Of a DNA stretch of 64,000 nucleotides, positions 24,401 through 36,402 are shown piece by piece (the stretch's first letter is position 1; each line of letters starts with the position of its first letter). The DNA is from Haliotis asinina (lineage: Eukaryota; Mollusca; Gastropoda; Lepetellida; Haliotidae). The stretch spans positions 21,608,969-21,672,968 of the forward strand of contig NC_090288.1 of assembly GCF_037392515.1 (NCBI RefSeq), written 5' to 3'. Below the pieces are notes generated by a model. The model was given only the letters and a program-made list of their open reading frames with translations, did not search any database and had not been told where the DNA came from. Made by a program: the position numbers and the translations under genes.

Positions 24401-27400
24401 AGTATGTGAAGATCTGAGGACACCCCATAGAAACATCTCTTCAGTATGTGAAGATCTGAGGACACCCCATAGAAACATCTCTTCAGTATGTGAAGATCTG
24501 AGGACACCCCATAGAAACATCTCTTCAGTATGTGAAGATCTGAGGACACCCCATAGAAACATCTCTTCAGTATGTGAACATCTGAGGACACCCCATAGAA
24601 ACATCTCTACAGTATGTGAAGATCTGAGGACACCCCATAGAAACATCTCTTCAGTGTGTGAAGATCTGAGGACACCCCATAGAAACATCTCTACAGTATG
24701 TGAACATCTGAGGACATCACATAGAAACATCTCTTCAGTATGTGAACATCTGAGGATGAACATCTATACAGTATGTGAAGATCTGAGGACACCCCATAGA
24801 AACATCTCTTCAGTATGTGAACATCTGAGGACATCACATAGAAACATCTCTTCAGTATGTGAACATCTGAGGATGAACATCTCTACAGTATGTGAAGATC
24901 TGAGGACACCCCATAGAAACATCTCTACAGTATGTGAAGATCTGAGGACACCCCATAGAAACATCTCTACAGTATGTGAAGATCTGAGGACACCCCATAG
25001 AAATATCTCTTCAGTATGTGAAGATCTGAGGACACCCCATAGAAACATCTCTTCAGTATGTGAAGATCTGAGGACATCACACAGAAACATCTCTTCAGTA
25101 TGTGAAGATCTGAGGATGAACATCTACACAGTATGTGAAGATCTGAGGACACCCCATAGAAACATCTCTACAGTATGTGAAGATCTGAGGACATCACATA
25201 GAAATATCTCTTCAGTATGTGAAGATCTGAGGATGAACATCTATACAGTATGTGAAGATCTGAGGACACCCCATAGAAACATCTCTTCAGTATGTGAAGA
25301 TCTGAGGACACCCCATAGAAACATCTCTTCAGTATGTGAAGATCTGAGGACACCCCATAGAAACATCTCTTCAGTATGTGAAGATCTGAGGACACCCCAT
25401 AGAAACATCTCTTCAGTATGTGAAGATCTGAGGATGAACATCTATACAGTATATGAAGATCTGAGGACACCCCATAGAAACATCTCTTCAGTATGTGAAG
25501 ATCTGAGGACATCCCATAGAAATATCTCTTCAGTATGTGAAAATCTGAGGACACCCCATAGAAACATCTCTTCAGTATGTGAAGATCTGAGGACATCACA
25601 TAGAAACATCTCTTCAGTATGTGAAGATCTGAGGACACCCCATAGAAACATCTCTTCAGTATGTGAAGATCTGAGGACACCCCATAGAAACATCTCTTCA
25701 GTATGTGAAGATCTGAGGACACCCCATAGAAACATCTCTTCAGTATGTGAAGATCTGAGGACACCCCATAGAAACATCTCTTCAGTATGTGAAGATCTGA
25801 GGACACCCCATAGAAACATCTCTTCAGTATGTGAAGATCTGAGGACACCCCATAGAAACATCTCTTCAGTATGTGAAGATCTCAGGACATCCCATAGAAA
25901 CATCTCTTCAGTATGTGAAGATCTGAGGACACCCCATAGAAACATCTCTTCAGTATGTGAACATCTGAGGACACCCCATAGAAACATCTCTACAGTATGT
26001 GAAGATCTGAGGACACCCCATAGAAACATCTCTTCAGTGTGTGAAGATCTGAGGACACCCCATAGAAACATCTCTACAGTATGTGAACATCTGAGGACAT
26101 CACATAGAAACATCTCTTCAGTATGTGAACATCTGAGGATGAACATCTATACAGTATGTGAAGATCTGAGGACACCCCATAGAAACATCTCTTCAGTATG
26201 TGAACATCTGAGGACATCACATAGAAACATCTCTTCAGTATGTGAACATCTGAGGATGAACATCTCTACAGTATGTGAAGATCTGAGGACACCCCATAGA
26301 AACATCTCTACAGTATGTGAAGATCTGAGGACACCCCATAGAAACATCTCTACAGTATGTGAAGATCTGAGGACACCCCATAGAAATATCTCTTCAGTAT
26401 GTGAAGATCTGAGGACACCCCATAGAAACATCTCTTCAGTATGTGAAGATCTGAGGACATCACACAGAAACATCTCTTCAGTATGTGAAGATCTGAGGAT
26501 GAACATCTACACAGTATGTGAAGATCTGAGGACACCCCATAGAAACATCTCTACAGTATTTGAAGATCTGAGGACATCACATAGAAATATCTCTTCAGTA
26601 TGTGAAGATCTGAGGATGAACATCTATACAGTATGTGAAGATCTGAGGACACCCCATGGAAACATCTCTTCAGTATGTGAAGATCTGAGGACACCCCATA
26701 GAAACATCTCTTCAGTATGTGAAGATCTGAGGACACCCCATAGAAACATCTCTTCAGTATGTGAAGATCTGAGGACACCCCATAGAAACATCTCTTCAGT
26801 ATGTGAAGATCTGAGGATGAACATCTATACAGTATATGAAGATCTGAGGACACCCCATAGAAACATCTCTTCAGTATGTGAAGATCTGAGGACATCCCAT
26901 AGAAATATCTCTTCAGTATGTGAAAATCTGAGGACACCCCATAGAAACATCTCTTCAGTATGTGAAGATCTGAGGACATCACATAGAAACATCTCTTCAG
27001 TATGTGAAGATCTGAGGACACCCCATAGAAACATCTCTACAGTATGTGAAGATCTGAGGACATCCCATAGAAACATCTCTTCAGTATGTGAAGATCTGAG
27101 GACACCCCATAGAAACATCTCTTCAGTATGTGAAGATCTGAGGACATATCCCATAGAAACATCTCTTCAGTATGTGAAGATCTGAGGACACCCCATAGAA
27201 ACATCTCTTCAGTATGTGAACATCTGAGGATGAACATCTATACAGTATGTGAAGATCTGAGGACACCCCATAGAAACATCTCTTCAGTATGTGAAGATCT
27301 GAGGACACCCCATAGAAACATCTCTTCAGTATGTGAAGATCTGAGGACATCCCATAGAAACATCTCTTCAGTATGTGAAAATCTGAGGACACCCCATAGA

Positions 27401-29630
27401 AACATCTCTTCAGTGTGTGAAGATCTGAGGACACCCCATAGAAACATTTCTACAGTATGTGAAGATCTGAGGACATCACATAGAAACATCTCTTCAGTAT
27501 GTGAACATCTGAGGATGAACATCTATACAGTATGTGAAGATCTGAGGACACCCCATAGAAACATCTCTACAGTATGTGAAGATCTGAGGACACCCCATAG
27601 AAACATCTCTTCAGTATGTGAACATCTGAGGACACCACATAGAAACATCTCTTCAGTATGTGAACATCTGAGGATGAACATCTATACAGTATGTGAAGAT
27701 CTGAGGACACCCCATAGAAACATCTCTACAGTATGTGAAGATCTGAGGACACCCCATAGAAACATCTCTTCAGTATGTGAAGATCTGAGGACACCCCATA
27801 GAAACATCTCTTCAGTATGTGAAGATCTGAGGACACCCCATAGAAACATCTCTTCAGTATGTGAAGATCTGAGGACATCACATAGAAACATCTCTTCAGT
27901 ATGTGAAGATCTGAGGATGAACATCTATACAGTATGTGAAGATCTGAGGACACCCCATAGAAACATCTCTACAGTATGTGAAGATCTGAGGACACCCCAT
28001 AGAAACATCTCTTCAGTATGTGAAGATCTGAGGACACCCCATAGAAACATCTCTTCAGTATGTGAAAATCTGAGGACATCCCATAGAAACATCTCTACAG
28101 TATGTGAAGATCTGAGGACACCCCATAGAAACATCTCTTCAGTGTGTGGAGATCTGAGGACACCCCATAGAAACATCTCTTCAGTATGTGAAGATCTGAG
28201 GACACCCCATAGAAACATCTCTTCAGTATGTGAAAATCTGAGGACATCCCATAGAAACATCTCTTCAGTATGTGAAGATCTGAGGACACCCCATAGAAAC
28301 ATCTCTTCAGTATGTGAAGATCTGAGGACACCCCATAGAAACATCTCTTCAGTATGTGAAGATCTGAGGACACCCCATAGAAACATCTCTTCAGTATGTG
28401 AAGATCTGAGGACACCCCATAGAAACATCTCTTCAGTATGTGAAGATCTGAGGACACCCCATAGAAACATCTCTTCAGTATGTGAACATCTGAGGATGAA
28501 CATCTATACAGTTTGTGAAGATCTGAGGACACCCCATAGAAACATCTCTACAGTATGTGAAGATCTGAGGACACCCCATAGAAACATCTCTTCAGTATGT
28601 GAAGATCTGAGGACACCCCATAGAAACATCTCTTCAGTATGTGAAAATCTGAGGACATCCCATAGAAACATCTCTTCAGTGTGTGGAGATCTGAGGACAC
28701 CCCATAGAAATATCTCTTCAGTATGTGAAGATCTGAGGACACCCCATAGAAACATCTCTTCAGTATGTGAAAATCTGAGGACATCCCATAGAAACATCTC
28801 TTCAGTATGTGAAGATCTGAGGACACCCCATAGAAACATCTCTTCAGTATGTGAAGATCTGAGGACACCCCATAGAAACATCTCTTCAGTATGTGAAGAT
28901 CTGAGGACACCCCATAGAAACATCTCTTCAGTATGTGAAGATCTGAGGATGAACATCTATACAGTATGTGAAGATCTGAGGACACCCCATAGAAACATCT
29001 CTTCAGTATGTGAAGATCTGAGGATGAACATCTATACAGTATGTGAAGATCTGAGGACATCCCATAGAAACATCTCTTCAGTATGTGAAGATCTGAGGAC
29101 ATCCCATAGAAACATCTCTTCAGTATGTGAAGATCTGAGGACACCCCATAGAAACATCTCTTCAGTATGTGAAGATCTGAGGACATCCCATAGAAACATC
29201 TCTTCAGTATGTGAAGATCTGAGGACACCCCATAGAAACATCTCTTCAGTATGTGAAGATCTGAGGACACCCCATAGAAACATCTCTTCAGTATGTGAAC
29301 ATCTGAGGACACCCCATAGAAACATCTCTTCAGTATGTGAACATCTGAGGACACCCCATAGAAACATCTCTTCAGTATGTGAAGATCTGAGGACACCCCA
29401 TAGAAACATCTCTTCAGTATGTGAAGATCTGAGGACATGACATAGAAACATCTCTACAGTATGTGAAGATTGGAGGACACCTCATATATATGTCTATACA
29501 TTCGGTGATGATCTGGGGACACCCCATAGAAACATCTTTACAGTATGTGGAGATCTGAGGACACCCCATAGAAATATCACTACGGAATGTGAAGATCTGA
29601 GGACATCCCATAGAAACATCTCTACAGTAT
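18425..29630. repeat. 11.2-kb satellite of 42-bp and 33-bp units
   Basis: The main unit of 42 bp contains ATGTGAAGATCTGAGGACAC and CATAGAAACATCTCTTCAGT. A 33-bp variant (AGGATGAACATCTATACAGT) is interspersed. Roughly 270 units. Each unit holds a BglII-type AGATCT. Because both unit lengths are multiples of three and contain no stops, open frames of 2723 and 736 codons run along the plus strand (EDLRTPHRNISSVC repeated), with many shorter ones on the minus strand. I treat these as by-products. Longer segments recur at offsets of 948, 1005, 1374, 1383 and 8216 bp, showing layered duplications. The last 200 bp are degraded. Confidence 0.95.
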
Positions 29631-29632
29631 CT

Positions 29633-30309
29633 TGTTATGAGTGTGTATTTTCTGTATATTTTGTTATTAATTCAGTAATAATCATCTTTGCATCACAATG
29701 TTTAGTGTTATGAATAATAATTATAATGGGTCACATTTCATATAATAGATGATTTTGGCAGTGCGGGAATTGTCCGGGAATTATCTGCCCTTGACTTCCT
29801 GTTTGTTTACTTCCAGGAGACTGTTTCAAGGGCATTCTACAGTTTTGGCAATCTCTGTAAGTGCTTGTACTTTTGGGAAACGACTGAATATGTATATATA
29901 AAGGCTAGTTGCCCTGTTGTGAGCGACACAGATGCACAGACATTCACTGGAGTTACATCACCAACATATCCGTCAACGCCTGAAACTGCTGTCAGATCGC
30001 CCGCTGTGTTTTCATTCTACATAACTGTTTCTCCCTTGTACTAAGACTTTGGTGAGTTTGCTATATTATATTTTGTGACCCATTGCCTTAGATTTTGTCT
30101 CACTTGTATTGTATTCGCAATCGATATTGTGATATAATGACTTGTGACTTTGTATAACTTGCTCTCATTCCTTAATAGATTATCTGAATATTTTAAACTT
30201 GTCTTTGTTCTGTTTTGCTGGTTCCCAAGGGGTTAGGGTTAACCCTAACCCTAACTCTAACCCTAACCCTTCTTACATAGTTTGTCAGATTAAATTCTTA
30301 ACCGTAACA
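29633..30309 (+). repeat. 5' LTR
   Basis: Starts TGTTATGAGTG and ends CCGTAACA. It shares with the 3' LTR the blocks TTATCTGCCCTTGACTTCCT, GGGCATTCTACAGT and ATATGTATATATAAAGGCTA, the last a likely TATA promoter box. It contains a telomere-like insert near its 3' side. Confidence 0.8.
30231..30270. repeat. telomere-like repeats in head-to-head arrangement
   Basis: GGTTAGGGTTAACCCTAACC followed by further CCCTAA units, one of them altered. The orientation changes at GGTTAACC. It lies inside the 5' LTR and is absent from the corresponding place in the 3' LTR. Confidence 0.85.
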
Positions 30310-30316
30310 AAATTGA

Positions 30317-30331
30317 TGGCTCGTCCGTGAT
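30317..30331 (+). other. likely retroelement primer-binding site
   Basis: TGGCTCGTCCGTGAT, seven bases after the 5' LTR end. Ten bases (GGCTCGTCCG) match the sequence complementary to the 3' end of the tRNA-Pro genes found from 53794 on, which suggests proline tRNA as primer. Confidence 0.5.
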
Positions 30332-30403
30332 AGAATTCATTTAACATTTAAGACTGTTTGTGCAATTTATTTCAAATTTCCGCAATTTTGCAACAAGTTA
30401 ATT

Positions 30404-31130
30404 GTGGAACCAGGAAAATGGTGTTTGAACTTGAGACTCCTGTCCCCTGACTCTGAGACAATTAGTCAGTTGAGGAAATCAGATTTATTGCAAATTTCTT
30501 CACATCTAAAACTTGATGCCAAAGCTGCAATGAGGAAATTTCAGATTTTGAAAATTGTGTTGAATCACTATATTGATAAGGGAAATTTTGAAGATGATGT
30601 TTTGGAAATAGTGCCAGAGGAAGATTCAGATCAGTTAGAAATAAAGAAACTTGAAATTCAGTTTCAAATTCAAAAAGTGGAATATATAGGAAACAGGAAG
30701 AATTGAATGGATGGAATTGAAGTTTGAAATGGAGAAAGAAATACAATTGAAGAAATTGCAAGTTGATAGAGAAATTGCTCAGAAAAAACTTGAAAATCCC
30801 TCTCAGCCCTCAGATTCTTCCTCATTTGACATTGCAAAGCATGCTAGGCTTGTACCCACTTTTAATGAAAAAGAAGTAGACAAATATTTTCTACATTTTG
30901 AGAAAGTAGCTGAAAATCTCAAGTGGCCTAGGGAGTCAGGGACTATGTCACTGCAAAGTGTTTCGAATGGTAAAGCTCAGGATCCTTATTCAGCCTTGTC
31001 ACTGCAACAAAGCTCAGATTATGATCTTGTCAAGAGTAGGCTTATCGTCAGACATTCAGAAATGCTCACAAAAGGGACAATGAGACTTGTAGAGTTTGCT
31101 AGAGAAAAGGAAACATTGTTTGATAGGTAG
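30404..31130 (+). pseudogene. gag-like region of the Gmr1-like fossil
   Basis: Matches in style the gag of mollusc and fish Gypsy elements: a leading helical region (LRKSDLLQISSHLKLDAKAA), a charged coil rich in Lys and Glu, and the block VDKYFLHFEKVAENLKWP. It is part of the broken element and is not expected to be functional. Confidence 0.65.
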
Positions 31131-31163
31131 TGTGGGTCTACGCAGGTCAAAGATTTTGATGGT

Positions 31164-32815
31164 TTGAGGCGGTTAGTGTTGATGGAAGATTTCCCAAATG
31201 CTTTTGTGTCCATCGCACCTAAGCCTTTCTTTCCAGGTGGTTTTAAACAAAAGAGATTGTGTCATGTCAACATGATTAAGAAATATCATGACAGGTTAGA
31301 AACCAAACATGTCAGTTGTATTGCCACACTCTCCCCACTTGCTGATTGTACTAAAGACAAATGTGAAAATGTTGACAACATTGATGACTGTGTTAGAAAT
31401 GTGAAGTTTGATGATCTCAGTGATAATGTTTCACCAAAGTTGAGAAATTCTGATGTGTTAGCTCACCTTGATGAGAAACTATCACATTTATCCCCTGAGC
31501 ATAAAGTTCAAATGTCAGATTTGATTCGTGAGTTCTCTCACTTATTTCCTCATGTGCCTGGTCGAACTGATGTTAGCCATTGTAGGTGATGCTGTGCCTG
31601 TAAAACAACACCCTTATCGGATGAATCCAGTGAAACGTGAAATTCTACGAAAGAGGGGAAATACATGCTGGACAATGACATTATTGAACTCAGTGACAGT
31701 CTGTGGAATTCACCATGTGTTCTTGTGCCGAAAAGTGGAGGTGGTTGGCGCTGCTGTGCTGACATGAAACTGATTCATATCCTATGCCGAGAGTGGACGA
31801 TTGCATTGATCGCATTGGTCAAACGAAGTATATATGTAAGTTTGACTTACTGAAGCGTTTCTAGCAGATTCCTCTCACAGATCGTGCATAGAAAATATCA
31901 GCATTCGCTACACCAGGTGCACTCAATCAGTTCAAGGTGATGCCATTTGGTCTGAAGAACGCTCCAGCGACGTTCCAGAGACTCGTCAACAATGTCACCT
32001 CAGGTCTTGATCATGTCGAGGCTTACTTGGATGATGTCATTGATTATGACATGGAGTGGGATGACCATCTGAAAAGGACTCGTGCTTTCTTCGAAAGACT
32101 GTCTGAGGCAAAGTTAACTGTGAATCTCGCCAAGTGTGAATTTGGGAAGGCACAAGTTGAATTTTTAGGGCATGTTGTAGGACACGGCCAGGTACAGCCA
32201 GTTTATGCTAAAGTTGAAGCAATTGTACATTTTCCAGTATCTCAATCAAAGAGAGAACTCATGAGATTCTTGTGTATGGCTGGCTATTACAGAAAGTTTT
32301 CTGAAAACTTCTCAGATGTTGTGTTTCCACTTACTAACCTTTCGGGGAAAGAGGTAAAATTTCAGTGGGATAGCAGTTGTCAGACTGCATTTGAAAAAGT
32401 CAAAGCCATACTGATGAATTCTCCAGTATTACAGGCACCAAATTTTGAGAAAGCATAAGTTGCAAATAGATGCAAGTGATGTTGGTGCAGGTGCTGTCCT
32501 GATTCAAGAGAATGATTCAGGAATTGAACATCCAGTTTCAAAGAAATTTGACAAGCACCATAGAAATTATTCTACCATTGAGAAAGAGACATTAGGTCTT
32601 TTGTTTGCTTTACGGCAATTTGAACTGTACCTTGGTACCACCACTTTGCCAATTGAAGTTTTTACTGATCACAATCCCTTGACTTTTCTTCACAAAATGA
32701 AGAATAAGAATCAGAGACTTATGAGGTGGAGTTTGACCTTGCAAGGGTTCAATCTTGTCATCAAACACATTAAAGGCAAAGACAATGTTTGTGCTGATGC
32801 GCTTTCCAGGGTATG
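31164..32815 (+). pseudogene. pol region of the Gmr1-like fossil
   Basis: In order: an integrase C-terminal tail (RLCHVNMIKKYHDR), a linker with HLSPEHKVQM and FPHVPGRTDV, reverse transcriptase (KQHPYRMNPVKR, MPFGLKNAPATFQRLV, AYLDDVI), then RNase H (LQIDASDVGAGAVLIQEN, NYSTIEKETL, VFTDHNPL) ending in KDNVCADALSRV. It is broken in several places. The order of parts is the reason for the Gmr1-like call. Confidence 0.7.
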
Positions 32816-32883
32816 AGTGTATGAGTGAGTGAGTGAGTTGAGTTTTACGCCACACTTAGCAATATTCCAGTATGAGTGTATGA
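32812..32883 (-). mobile_element. 46-bp SINE tail fragment with 13-bp target duplication
   Basis: TATGAGTGTATGA stands on both sides (32812-32824 and 32871-32883) of a 46-bp body. On the plus strand the body reads (GTGA)n, then GAGTTTTACGCCACACTTAG and CAATATTCCAG. This is the end of the 48468 SINE in minus orientation, inserted near the 3' end of the LTR element after its coding part. Confidence 0.75.
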
Positions 32884-33051
32884 TGACCTGATGATGCTGT
32901 ATGTATGTATCTGTATTTTGTCATAGTTATTCTGCAAGAAGATTCTCATATTACTCATAGTATTACAATTGTCATGGTGTTATGCTATTTATTATTGCTA
33001 TGATCTTAACAGAAAGTTTCTGTGAAACTTTCTTTTCCTCAAGGGGGAGAG

Positions 33052-33566
33052 TGTTATAAGTGTGTATTTTCTGTAAATTTTGTTATTAATTCAGTAATAA
33101 TTATTATTGGGTCACAATGTTTAGTGTTTTGAAAAATAAATATGGTGAGTCGCATTTCGTTTGATAGATGATCCGCATTTTTAGGATTCAGGTTTTCCGG
33201 GAATTATCACACTCCGGCGAAGCGATGACTTAGCATAACATGGCTCGCCGCATGGAACTCTGGGTACCAGAGAGGGGAATTATCTGCCCTTGACTTCCTG
33301 TTTGTATGTTTCTGTGAGACATTGTTTCGAGGGCATTCTACAGTATTGGTGATGGCCGTAGATGCTCTTACTGACCGAATATGTATATATAAAGGCTAGC
33401 TGCCGTGTTGTGAGCAACACAGTTTCACATTCATTCACTGGAGTTACATTGCTCTCTTTGTCTAAATAATACAGAATTTGAACGTTTACGACGTCTTTGT
33501 TCTGTTTTGCTGGTTGACAGGGGATTTCTCACACAGTTTGTCACGGTAAATTCTTAACCGTGAACA
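33052..33566 (+). repeat. 3' LTR
   Basis: Starts TGTTATAAGTG directly after the purine tract and ends CCGTGAACA. It shares the TATATAAAGGCTAG block and TTCTGTTTTGCTGGTT with the 5' LTR and is about 160 bp shorter. Confidence 0.8.
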
Positions 33567-34671
33567 CCATGTTAAACATAATGATATGTAGTAGTAAAGT
33601 CATTAAGTTGGTATACACACATACCTTTATGTCTGTGGAAAAGAATCCACCAAACAAGTTATGCCATTGGCTAACCAACAATGAATGTGTCAATATAATT
33701 ATGGCAGTTAGCTACCACTATAAAAACCCAGGGGGGATTACAGATGGTTGTTGCTAAAAGAGTTGGGCAAGCCGTCAATGATCTAGGTAGAAAGTTTAGC
33801 AAACTAGTAGGCTTACATGAAAATATTGGCTTGTTAAGCACAGGATTTGTGAAAAGATAATGTTTATAGTTAGTGCTTCAGAAACAGAGGCATCCCCTAC
33901 ACCCCATTCTTTAACATATATTCAAATATTACAAGGTTAACTTTAAAACAACACAAGCTTAAAATCCACCCATGTTCATTTATCATTAACATTGAACATG
34001 GCAGCAAATATGAAGAGGCATGAAACTTGGGAACATACTGCATCAAATAAAAAAATCAAAATGTATTTCAGCTACATGAACATTGATACCAATTTTCACC
34101 AAAATCTTCACAGAAGAGGGAACTTGTTGGAAAGACGAAGGCACATGCCATATTTGATCATGCATGCTTGAATTTCTTTCTTATAACCTGTGTTGACTTG
34201 TGATATGGATATTTTACCGAAACAATTCTGCAAGACTAAGGAAGAAAAATCTCAATAATCCTTATGTAGTAAGCATAAAAGAAACAACACTGTATCACTG
34301 GACTGCACATCTTGTTTATTAATTATTATCATTACCTTTATAAAATAATCTGGTATTTGGTTATGAACTCATGATAGGAAGCTATATTTCACAAAAAGGC
34401 CAACAGAAACAAAATATGGAAACATCTGGAGCATAGAAAACTCACAAAGCTGTATTTTTTAAGAAGGGATGATTTTCTTTTTTTTAAAAAAAACTTACAG
34501 CATACTTATTAGATAGTAAGACATAGCATCACATGTCAGATATATCAGACTTCTGCATATATCATGAATTTCATTTTTCACTACTTTCTTATTTCAGACA
34601 AAGGGAAGCAGTTTAAGATGCTTTCCTAGTAGACATGCAGACAACACATGGTTGCACACAAGAAAAAAAAA
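33567..34671. other. unassigned AT-rich sequence
   Basis: No recognised gene or repeat. A 65-codon open frame at 33560-33757 starts inside the LTR end and looks accidental. Confidence 0.45.
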
Positions 34672-34790
34672 GGTGATTCACAAAAATTTACAAAATTTAA
34701 ATGTCATATTTACAAACATTTACAACTATTGTAAAGATGATGTTTACAAGGCTTGTAAACTTTTGTAAATTTAGGAATGATTTTATCACC
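34672..34790. repeat. short inverted-repeat element (MITE-like)
   Basis: It begins GGTGATTCACAAAAATTTAC and ends in sequence whose inverse is GGTGATAAAATCATTCCTAA followed by ATTTACAA, so its two ends are imperfect inverted repeats. The interior holds TTGTAAAGATGATGTTTACA, which returns inverted near 41363. I cannot assign a family. Confidence 0.5.
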
Positions 34791-36402
34791 ACTTCTTTCA
34801 ATTTTGCCATTTCTCCAGAATCCCCCTGACTCTGTAACTAATGACTCTTACTAAGTTATTATTTGTTTTGTTCTGTTAGAGTTCTTACTGTTGATATGCA
34901 TAATAGATCTTGCATGTGACATATTTATTCATGAAAATTGAATGGAATAATGGAAAGGAATATGCCATAATTTGTATAGTCCATTTGTGCTTTATATCAA
35001 TGCAACTGCGTCTGGTGCATGAAAACATGAAAGTTGATGTGTACGGCCAGCATTGATCTATATACCAAGTACTTGTGACTGTTAAAACAGATGTCTTGTC
35101 TTTGTTCGAGATCATCATCCCAAGCTCATTCCGGTGATTTTACCACTCTACTCCGTGGGAACTATATGCATTCTCTAAATAACACCTGTCACTAGACCTT
35201 TTATGTTGGTGCTCATTAACAGTGTTATGCAATTGGCGTATTCAAGAAATCTCATAAACATGTCAGTAGGTAATTGGTTGTGATGTCAGTACGTGTGGAT
35301 TGGAGCAAATACTCAAATGAATTAATACAAATCATTGTGTAACAAGATTCATATAATCATTTACAAGAAGTATGTTACAGAATATTTAAATGGTGTGTGC
35401 CGGTCTATCATTTGTTTGTTTATGTTCGGCATACATAATTTTTTAATTTATCATTCATACATAAAACATAACTTACATAACTGTACACTCTGTTTTGCAT
35501 TTGGTAACTTTCGCGATTATAAGAAATTCTTAAAGTGCTACACAATCATACATCATCAGTGTCAACAGTGATAGTTCACTTTATACACAACTGACTCAAC
35601 AAGATGGGAAAAAACTTTTCCATACTCTGTCATGGTCTTCCTTTCTGCTTGAAGATGTTTTATGTCTTTAGTCTATGGTTACTTCGGTGAGCATCCATAA
35701 TTTTACTATCAAGACACCAAAAATAATTATCTTACCAATAACATTCTCATAAATGCTCTATATTAATACAATTATTTTGTATGTGTGGAATGCACTTTAC
35801 AAAGGTAAATAAACCAAAGTTCTAATACAAGATTATCATATGACAAACCACGAGGTTAATTCTTCAATCATGTTTAGTATCAAATCTAAAAGAAGAAGTG
35901 ACGAAGAGGTAGGCAGATCTTAAGATGGACAGATTATTAAGATCAGATAATTCACCATTTCCATATAAGATTGTCTTCAAGCTTTACCCATGTTTGTAAT
36001 TCAAATTTATATACATATGTGACAACACATGCTGCATTTAAATTTTGTATTGTATGCTGTATGGTACCGGTGTCGATATAAACTGTAAAGCTGTTCACAA
36101 TCCCATTTCATTTTTTTTTTCAATAAAAAACAAACACAATAATTAAGCACAAAAAATGAGATGTGTAAATCATTCCCTCTGCTGGTGATGGCTGTGTGGG
36201 ATTAGTTAAACGACCAAACCCAGTTGAGCATGCCTTATAATCCTCTTACTCTTAAAATAAACCACTTCAGTCCAAAGAGGATATCACTAGTGAGATTATT
36301 TGGCTGATTTGAGTTAGTGTTTTGATAACGCTTAGTCTTGATGAACAATAGTCTATTTCAACAAAATGGTCAATTGGTAAAATTCATATTAAAGTGACAT
36401 AC
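34791..36402. other. unassigned AT-rich sequence
   Basis: Only short open frames (up to 78 codons) without recognisable content, and homopolymer tracts near 36110-36130. Confidence 0.45.

Larger units (their letters stand above)
29633..33566 (+). mobile_element. broken Ty3/Gypsy LTR retroelement, Gmr1-like
   Basis: A fossil LTR element bounded by related direct repeats that begin TGTTAT and end in CA. A polypurine tract (AAGGGGGAGAG) lies just before the 3' LTR and a likely primer-binding site just after the 5' LTR. Recognisable parts in order are a gag-like region, an integrase C-terminal tail motif, reverse transcriptase with YLDD, and RNase H. Having the integrase tail before the reverse transcriptase is the hallmark of Gmr1-like Gypsy elements. 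It is broken, with at least five breaks. The LTRs differ clearly in length and sequence, so it is not recent. The 5' end abuts the 42-bp satellite. The 5-bp flanks (TATCT, CCATG) do not match, so no target duplication is visible. Confidence 0.8.

Noticed and set aside
19014-29440. Open frames of 2723 and 736 codons as a giant repeat protein
   Set aside because: They follow from a stop-free 42/33-bp satellite. Minus-strand frames are also open over long stretches and there is no start context, splice site or non-repeat domain.
29633-33566. Intact endogenous retrovirus
   Set aside because: No envelope region is seen and the element is broken in several places; a Gypsy-type fossil fits better.
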